From Gemmata massiliana (GTDB lineage Bacteria > Planctomycetota > Planctomycetia > Gemmatales > Gemmataceae), in the NCBI RefSeq assembly GCF_901538265.1, contig NZ_LR593886.1, positions 1,984,001 to 2,048,000 on the forward strand: DNA of 64,000 nt, given 5' to 3'. The notes under the pieces were generated by a model. The model was not told the origin of the DNA, did not search any database, and saw only the letters and a list, made by a program, of their open reading frames with translations. A program made the translations under genes and the position numbers. Positions 58,537 to 64,000 of this stretch are shown here, piece after piece; the stretch's first letter is position 1; each line of letters begins with the position of its first letter.

Positions 58537-61443
58537 TCAAGGAACCGGAACGCCTTTGGCGCCGAGGGCGGTGATTACTTTTTTCGCGTCCGCGTCCTTG
58601 CCCGCGAGGAGGAGGTTCCAGTACTCATCGAACGCGGTTCCGGCCGAGTACGGTGCGGTGGCGCGTGCGAGTTCACTCCGGGCACGCGCCAGTTCGTTCG
58701 CTTTCGCTTTTTCGCCCGCCTGGTTAGCGAGGCTCGAACCGATCGCCTTGAGAAACACCCACGCGTTCGCGGTGGCGCGGTCCGGCTCGCGGCGGAAATC
58801 GTCTTCGGCCATTACCGCGAGCCGCTTCACGTCCGCGTTTTGCAGGGCCTTCGCGCGGTGCGGCCCGTCTACCGTGAGTGAGTACCCGACCAGGCTGGTT
58901 GCGAACGATCGGTGCGTCCGCTTCGCCATCGCCGCGTAGCCCGCGTCGTCCCGGATCAGCGCGAGGTGCGCGCGGAGCGTCAGGGCCGTTTGTAGGGTCG
59001 ATTCCGCACCCGCCGACGGCGCCGCGGTGTGGGCTTCGTCCGCGAGTTTCACCAGCTCGTCGGCGTCTACGGGTTGGCCCAGGAGCCACGCCGCGCTCTT
59101 GGCCCGGACGTAGCGCCCGACGGCGACCGCGAACGTCCGCTTGTCGAGCGCGCGGGCCGCGGTGAGGGCTTCCGTGGTGCGGGTGACGTAGGCGCGGGAC
59201 TCTTCGATCTTTTTGGCCTCGTCCTTACCGGCCAGGTACTCCTGGTACTTGCGCACGTCGTCACCGAGGTCGAACTCGATCTTCGACGCGCGGGCCGCGA
59301 GGCTCTTCAGGGCGGCCACATCGTAGGTTTGCTCGAACAGCCCGGAGAGAACCTGATACGGGTCGTCGCGCTTGGGCGAGAGGACGAGCAACTTCTCGGC
59401 GTAGGCACGCGCTTTAACGAACCCGGGGTGCTTGGCGATCCGGTCGGCGACGGCCGCGCGCTCGGCCGGGGTGCGGTACAGGTACGCGACCACTTCCCAT
59501 GCGGGCGGGGACTTGAGCGCGCGGAAGTCGACCTCTTTACCGACCGTGTCGCGGGCCGCGCTGTCGGAGACCAAACTGGCCGCGTTCAGCAGCGAAACCG
59601 CGCTCGTCGGGTTCAGCGCAATGGAGCGGTCGAGTTTGTCCGCGCCGCGCGTGAACTCCGCGCGGTCGAGGGTGACGCGGAACAGCGCGAAGTGCGCGAG
59701 CGCGGAGTTGTTGAGCGTCGCGGAGTTGTCCGGCAGCTCGGAGTAGATCCGGACCGCCTGTCGGTAGTGGTCGGTGGCCGCGGCGTCGTTCCCGTCGCGC
59801 TCGGCCCGGTGCCCGCGCGCCTGGGCGAGCGAGGCCTGGATCTCGCGCGAGGTCGGGGCGCACCGACCCAGCCACAGGATCTCGTCGTCGAGGTCGGTGA
59901 ACTGCACGGCCCGCGAGTGGGCCGCTGCGTGCTTGAGCGCGCCGTCGACTTCCTGGTTGAATGCCTCCTCCGCGTACTTGCGCGCGGCGGTGGTGTCGCC
60001 CACCTCGCGCAGCACGTGGGCCACCATCAGCAGGTTCGCGGTCGTTTTGGCCCCGCGGAGGATCGCGTCGAAGAGCTTCTTGCCCTCGTCCGGGCGCCCG
60101 AGCCAGTAGTACACCTGACCGAGCGACAATCGGTACTCGTTATTCTCCCCGGCGAACCCGCGGACCGAAAGGAACGTCTTTTCGGCCGCTTCCAGTTCGG
60201 TTTTGCGGGCGGCAGGGTCGGCCATACCCTGGGCACGCTGGAGCTGGACCAACCCCAGATCGACCACGGCCCCGACCACCCCGCGCTCGGCCATCAGCTT
60301 TTGCCGCGCGCCGCGCAGACTCGCGTCGTCCTTCAACTGGTCATCGATATAGGCGCTAATCATTGTTTGTTGTTCGGCTTTCTGTGCCCGCTCGTACCGC
60401 CCGTAGTCGAACCCGGGGGCCTTCCCGCCCTTCAACGTGGCCACCACGCGGTCCTCGGCGGCACTGTACGCGGACTTGAAGGATTGCTCCGCTTCGCGCA
60501 GCGCCGGCAACCGGGCCGCGACGAAGGGCGCGAGCAGTTCGTGGGCCTTATCGAACCGCCCGGCCGCCGAGTGAATGCGCCCGAGGAGCGCGGCGCCGTC
60601 GAGCGTGCCGAGTCGGTTCTCGAACGGCGCGAGCAGCTTCTCGCACTTTTGTCGTTCGCCCTTTTCCTCATAGACGGTCGCGAGGCGCGAGGCGATTTTC
60701 GGGTCGTCCGGGTGTCGGGCGAGCAGCTTCTCCAACAGGTCGCCGCGGAGCGCGAGTTCGGCGGCCGGGTCCGGCGCGAACGCCGCGATTACTTCCAGTA
60801 GCGCGAGGGCCGCGGCCGGGTCGTCGGCTGCGTGCCGCGTGGCCAGCGCCGTACCCTTATCGAACAGGTCCGGGACCGGGCACCGGTTCTCGCGCTGGAG
60901 ATCGGCCGCAATTTGGTACACCGGGGCGGCTTCCGTCGGTGCCCCCGGCGGGTTCTCGATGAACCCGGCCAGTTTGGTCCTCCCCTCGTCCGCCTTCGAC
61001 GTTTTGGAGTCCATTACCTCGCGGCACAGACGCGCGGCTTCGCCCCCGTGACCCGCGGCGGCGGCTTCGTCGGCTTGTTTGAGCTTCTGGCCGGCGAGAT
61101 ACTCCGGTGAATGGGTGTGTGAGTTCCACCAGATATCCCCGATGGCCCCGACGACGATGAGTGCGAGAACGACGTTCCACACGCGGGCGAACGGCGAGAG
61201 CGGCACCTTGCCGAGACAGTACCATCCGCCGCCCTGAGCGTCCGCGACCCGGTACGCGCCCACCGCCAAAATGGGGATGAATAGTGCGCGGAAAACGTGA
61301 GTGACGACGTAGGTACCGGTTTCCGGGTCGTCGTCGCGCCGGCCGACGAGACCCATGCCGAACCCGTTTACGGTACTGAGGGAACCCGGGCGCTTGCCCG
61401 GTTGCAGGTCCGGGAAGCGCTCTTTGAGCGGATCATCACGCAT
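58537..61443 (-). CDS. TPR-like membrane-anchored protein
   Basis: 968 residues. Two hydrophobic stretches in the first 130 residues (VFRALFIPILAVGAYRVA, VWNVVLALIVVGAIG) are followed by long helix pairs with the TPR spacing: LARHPDDPKIASRLATVYEEKGERQKCEKLL, LGRIHSAAGRFDKAHELL, YRLSLGQVYYWLGRPDEGKKLF. TPR-like repeats appear to run to near residue 600, and the last third is helical too. The N-terminal MRDDPLKERFPDLQPGKRPG looks cytoplasmic. A protein-interaction role at the membrane is likely; no enzyme motif. The gene stands alone, with its start 212 bases before the divergent MarC gene. Confidence 0.8.
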   Translation of the reverse strand: MRDDPLKERFPDLQPGKRPGSLSTVNGFGMGLVGRRDDDPETGTYVVTHVFRALFIPILAVGAYRVADAQGGGWYCLGKVPLSPFARVWNVVLALIVVGAIGDIWWNSHTHSPEYLAGQKLKQADEAAAAGHGGEAARLCREVMDSKTSKADEGRTKLAGFIENPPGAPTEAAPVYQIAADLQRENRCPVPDLFDKGTALATRHAADDPAAALALLEVIAAFAPDPAAELALRGDLLEKLLARHPDDPKIASRLATVYEEKGERQKCEKLLAPFENRLGTLDGAALLGRIHSAAGRFDKAHELLAPFVAARLPALREAEQSFKSAYSAAEDRVVATLKGGKAPGFDYGRYERAQKAEQQTMISAYIDDQLKDDASLRGARQKLMAERGVVGAVVDLGLVQLQRAQGMADPAARKTELEAAEKTFLSVRGFAGENNEYRLSLGQVYYWLGRPDEGKKLFDAILRGAKTTANLLMVAHVLREVGDTTAARKYAEEAFNQEVDGALKHAAAHSRAVQFTDLDDEILWLGRCAPTSREIQASLAQARGHRAERDGNDAAATDHYRQAVRIYSELPDNSATLNNSALAHFALFRVTLDRAEFTRGADKLDRSIALNPTSAVSLLNAASLVSDSAARDTVGKEVDFRALKSPPAWEVVAYLYRTPAERAAVADRIAKHPGFVKARAYAEKLLVLSPKRDDPYQVLSGLFEQTYDVAALKSLAARASKIEFDLGDDVRKYQEYLAGKDEAKKIEESRAYVTRTTEALTAARALDKRTFAVAVGRYVRAKSAAWLLGQPVDADELVKLADEAHTAAPSAGAESTLQTALTLRAHLALIRDDAGYAAMAKRTHRSFATSLVGYSLTVDGPHRAKALQNADVKRLAVMAEDDFRREPDRATANAWVFLKAIGSSLANQAGEKAKANELARARSELARATAPYSAGTAFDEYWNLLLAGKDADAKKVITALGAKGVPVP

Positions 61444-61661
61444 GGGTGAATCCGTGATGGTGAAACGAGTACAGGACCAGCCTAAGAGGTCGGCGTGCGT
61501 GGCTCAAGGGCCGCCCGCGGATAGTTGGTTCGAGCCGTTCGCCCGGTGTCGAAGTTGCTAATAGAACGTGAAGCATCTTGCTGTTTGAGCATAGCCGAGA
61601 TTCGCAGCGCGTCGCAAATACGGGCGCGCGGGAGTTCCGCTACTGGAAGGAAAATGTGCCT

Positions 61662-62354
61662 ATGGCCGCGGCGGCAGTGCTGTTGTTCCTCGTCATGGAC
61701 CCGCTCGGGAACATCCCGTTTTTTCTCGCCGCGCTCAAACACGTGGACCCGGCGCGCCAGAGTCGCGTGATTCTCCGGGAACTGGTAATCGCGTACTTGG
61801 TGATGGTCGGGTTCCTGTTTACCGGTCAGTACGTGCTCGCCGCGATGCGAATTTCCGAGCCGGCGCTGTCCATTTCCGGCGGCGTGATCCTGTTTTTGAT
61901 CGCGATCAAGATGGTGTTCCCGACCCCGTCCCACAGCCTACACGAAGATGTAGACGGTGAACCGTTCATCGTGCCGCTCGCGATCCCGTATGTCGCGGGG
62001 CCGTCGGTGCTTGCGGTCGAATTGCTCCTGATGAGCCGCGAGCCGAATCGGTGGCTGGAGTGGCTCGGTGCGGTCACGGTCGCGTGGTTCGGTGTCGCGG
62101 TGATCGTGTTCCTCGGGGCGCGCCTGCGTTCGTATCTGGGGCAGAAGGGACTCACCGCACTGGAGCGCCTCATGGGGATGGTGCTCGTCGCGATCGCGGT
62201 TCAGATGTTCCTGACCGGTATCGAACGGTTCGTGGCCCAAATGCAGCCCGCACCGGCCGCGCTGCGCTCAACTCCCGCCGATGCGAACCCGCCCACGGGT
62301 GTCGCGTGTCGGTGTATCGTGGTCGTGGCGCGAAGCGGTTCATCCGCGAGCTGA
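61662..62354 (+). CDS. MarC-family membrane protein
   Basis: 230 residues from the ATG at 61662; a GTG six bases upstream (61656) is also possible, with GGAAGGA just ahead. Six TM helices: AAAVLLFLVMDPLGNIPFFLAAL, then LVIAYLVMVGFLFTGQYVLA, SGGVILFLIAIKMVF, PLAIPYVAGPSVLAVELLL, WLGAVTVAWFGVAVIVFLGA and MGMVLVAIAVQMFLTGI. The MDPLGNIP motif and AIPYVAGPS are the MarC signature. Despite the name, MarC is not proven to cause resistance; the transported substrate is unknown. A 44-residue tail (ALRSTPADANPPTGV...) is not typical of the family. Confidence 0.87.
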   Translation: MAAAAVLLFLVMDPLGNIPFFLAALKHVDPARQSRVILRELVIAYLVMVGFLFTGQYVLAAMRISEPALSISGGVILFLIAIKMVFPTPSHSLHEDVDGEPFIVPLAIPYVAGPSVLAVELLLMSREPNRWLEWLGAVTVAWFGVAVIVFLGARLRSYLGQKGLTALERLMGMVLVAIAVQMFLTGIERFVAQMQPAPAALRSTPADANPPTGVACRCIVVVARSGSSAS

Positions 62355-62738
62355 GGTCGGGATTCGCCGTCCTCATCTCGGCCAGCCGCGCGCTCGGTGG
62401 GGCGATAAATAAAGGCAGCGAAGAGTTTTCGACAGGATTAGCAGGATCAACAAGATCAGATTCCGAACGGACTGCGTTTTAGGCGAACGGCCGGCGTGAG
62501 CCGGCCGGTGGTTTGAGGTTCTGAATCCGGTCGATCCTGTGAATCCTGTCAAAAACTCTTCGCTGCTCTCACCGGCCGGCTTACGCCGGTCGTTCGCCTA
62601 AACGCAGACTGAGCGCCGACCACATCCGCCAATTTCCTCAAATGGGGTGAGCCGAACGCGAATTAGAGAAAGTCCCGTCTTCGTTTGGTCGAGCCACGCA
62701 GTTTTCTCCCATTCACTTCATACACGAGCGAGGCCGAA
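62355..62738. other. Intergenic region with interleaved inverted repeats
   Basis: 384 bases. The repeats at 62415-62606 occupy its first half. The rest, 62607-62738, contains AAAGTCCCG and AT-richer sequence up to the ATG at 62739 and may hold the promoter of the VIT-VWA gene. Confidence 0.6.
62415..62606. repeat. Two interleaved inverted repeats
   Basis: Arm A at 62415-62448 (GCAGCGAAGAGTTTT, then GACAGGATTAGCAGGATC) pairs with 62533-62566; about 31 of 34 bases match. Arm B at 62473-62510 (AGGCGAACGGCCGGC, then GCCGGCCGGTG) pairs with 62570-62606. The order is A, B, A', B', so the two stems cannot both form in one hairpin. GACAGGATnnnCAGGAT-type sequences are dispersed in many planctomycete genomes. 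Confidence 0.85.
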
Positions 62739-64000
62739 ATGCTGAATTCACGGATTTTTTATAATTCACGCCCGGACGGTTTCGGTGTTCTCGAAGTCGC
62801 GGACAATCCGTCGGAGCCAGACGCGCCGCGGAAGTTCGTTCCACTGATGCGCACCTCACTGACCGGTACTGTGACCGGGCCGCTCGCGACCCTTACGCTC
62901 GCACAAGCCTTTGCGCTACCGGACCGATCGACCGACGTTCTCGAAGCGCTGTACCGCTTCCTGCTACCGGGCGACGCGGCCGTGACTTGCGTTCGCGTGC
63001 GGTTCGGCGATGTCGAGATTCACGCCATTCAGAAAGAGCGCGAAACCGCCGAAACGGATTACAGGGAAGCCAAGCGCACAGGGCGGCAAGCGGCCCTCGT
63101 AACGCGGGAATCACCGGACGTGTTTACGCTCGCAGTGGCGGGTATTCGGGCCGGGCAAGATATCGTCGTTCAGACCGATTACGTGCAGGTCGCGAAGGTT
63201 GAAGGGGCAGGGTGGTCACTGCGCGTGCCGTTGACCACCGCGCCGCGCTACGTTCGCGCGGACGAGGCCAACTCGCGCCACGCGGACGGGCAACCGCTCG
63301 CCGTGTTACGCGATCCGGGGCACCGGTTCGCGCTCGATCTCGTCATCCGCGAAGCCGAACGCATTGCCAGCCCCACGCACGCACTGGCAGTGGAGGGGGA
63401 CCGCGTTCGATTGCGGGAAGAGGAAGTGATTCCGGACCGCGACTGTGTCATTTCGTGGGGCGCGAAGGCGGACGATTCGCAGCCCGCGCTGCGGACGTGG
63501 GTTCACACCGATCCCGCGACCGAGAAGGCGTACTTCCTGGCGCTGTGCGCGCCGCCGAAGTTCGCGAACGCGAAGAAGACCCCGCGCGAGGTCGTGCTTC
63601 TCGTGGACCTTTCCGGTTCGATGAGGGGAGCAAAGTGGGAGGGCGCGGATTGGGCCGTTGAACGCTTCCTGGCGGGGATGAGTGAGCACGATTCGTTCGC
63701 GCTGGGGCTGTTTCACAGCACGACGAAATGGTTCGCCGAGCGCCCGCGCAAAGCGACGCCGGACGCAGTACGCGAAGCCGTGGAGTTCTTGAAGGCTAAT
63801 CTGGATAGCGGCGGAACCGAACTCGGCGTGGCGCTGGAACAGGCGCTCGACCGGGCGCGGGTTGCGGACACGCCGTCACGTCACGTCCTCATCCTCACCG
63901 ATGCGGAAGTGACTCATACCAAATTCTGTGGGGACCGCGGGAACGAAATGCTCGCCCGGGTCTGCCGAGAGGACCGCGCGGCAGACGGGCCCGCGGTCCT
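62739..64000 (+). CDS. VIT-VWA domain protein, 3' end missing
   Basis: The frame from the ATG at 62739 stays open to the window end (420 codons), so the gene is cut off. Residues 35-140 match a VIT domain (MRTSLTGTVTGPLATLTLAQAFA, then LPGDAAVTCVRVRFGD). A VWA domain begins about residue 285 (EVVLLVDLSGSMRGAKW) with its MIDAS residues DLSGS, SGGTELG and LTDAEVT. VIT-VWA proteins in bacteria are mostly of unknown function and sometimes secreted; this one lacks a signal peptide. The MIDAS is complete, so metal-dependent ligand binding is likely. Confidence 0.88.
   Translation, partial: MLNSRIFYNSRPDGFGVLEVADNPSEPDAPRKFVPLMRTSLTGTVTGPLATLTLAQAFALPDRSTDVLEALYRFLLPGDAAVTCVRVRFGDVEIHAIQKERETAETDYREAKRTGRQAALVTRESPDVFTLAVAGIRAGQDIVVQTDYVQVAKVEGAGWSLRVPLTTAPRYVRADEANSRHADGQPLAVLRDPGHRFALDLVIREAERIASPTHALAVEGDRVRLREEEVIPDRDCVISWGAKADDSQPALRTWVHTDPATEKAYFLALCAPPKFANAKKTPREVVLLVDLSGSMRGAKWEGADWAVERFLAGMSEHDSFALGLFHSTTKWFAERPRKATPDAVREAVEFLKANLDSGGTELGVALEQALDRARVADTPSRHVLILTDAEVTHTKFCGDRGNEMLARVCREDRAADGPAV

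Noticed and set aside
1-64000. CRISPR arrays, tRNA, rRNA or insertion sequences
   Set aside because: No regularly spaced direct repeats with unique spacers, no cloverleaf candidates and no transposase were recognised. The inverted repeats found lack terminal-repeat plus transposase structure.

Overview
The window is high-GC bacterial DNA that looks like a planctomycete chromosome of the Gemmataceae (Gemmata and relatives). Evidence for this is three proteins with the Gemmata-type TIGR02996 repeat-companion domain, DUF1559 pseudopilins, a DUF1549/DUF1553 plus DUF1501 gene set, two ECF sigma factors with long C-terminal extensions, several REP-like repeat clusters, and many secreted proteins of unknown function. 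I found no tRNA, rRNA, CRISPR array, insertion sequence or phage gene. This is an assignment from family content, not a species identification.

Layout. 1-5.9 kb: the end of an unknown gene, a nucleotidyltransferase-fold enzyme, an S9 peptidase, argininosuccinate synthase (argG), a JAMM metallopeptidase and a TIGR02996 protein. 6.0-11.3 kb: a glycine-cleavage operon, gcvT-gcvH-gcvPA-(TIGR02996/SUKH fusion)-gcvPB. 11.3-12.2 kb: YbjQ-like and MOSC proteins. 12.2-18.0 kb (minus strand): a heavy-metal export operon of a small Cys-rich secreted protein, an RND adaptor, a CzcA-type RND pump and a Cys/His lipoprotein. The adaptor and lipoprotein share an unusual W-C-x2-H...C-x2-C motif. 18.4-26.8 kb: a planctomycete surface/secretion operon (DUF1549/1553, three DUF1559 pseudopilins, two paralogous lipoproteins, DUF1501, a nine-EF-hand protein).

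27.0-32.7 kb: the most interesting locus. Three tightly packed genes encode a multi-winged-helix-like protein, a P-loop ATPase, and a fusion of a Cas4-like Fe-S PD-(D/E)XK nuclease to a HerA-type translocase. An RlaP-like nucleotidyltransferase with an extra N-terminal domain follows. I read this as an undescribed DNA end-processing or defence module, by inference from domains only.

33.8-50.5 kb: a mixed region with a DUF2617-like protein, a Cys/His/Gly repeat protein, a two-gene HTTM membrane locus, a conserved planctomycete family, DUF3467, a PafA-like phosphatase, an alpha/beta hydrolase, an EF-P with Asn in place of the usually modified Lys, a TIGR02996 protein, a coiled-coil-LCCL protein, a phytanoyl-CoA dioxygenase-family enzyme, a GNAT, DUF1003 and a ribokinase. 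50.6-64 kb: an ECF sigma factor fused to a WD40 sensor, a small winged-helix-like protein, a Gfo/Idh/MocA oxidoreductase, an ECF sigma factor with a helical Spy/CpxP-like tail, a TPR-like membrane protein, a MarC protein, and the start of a VIT-VWA protein cut off by the window end.

Many gene ends are marked by strong perfect hairpins, and several gaps hold dispersed palindromic repeats. One of these is a pair of interleaved inverted repeats at 62.4-62.6 kb.
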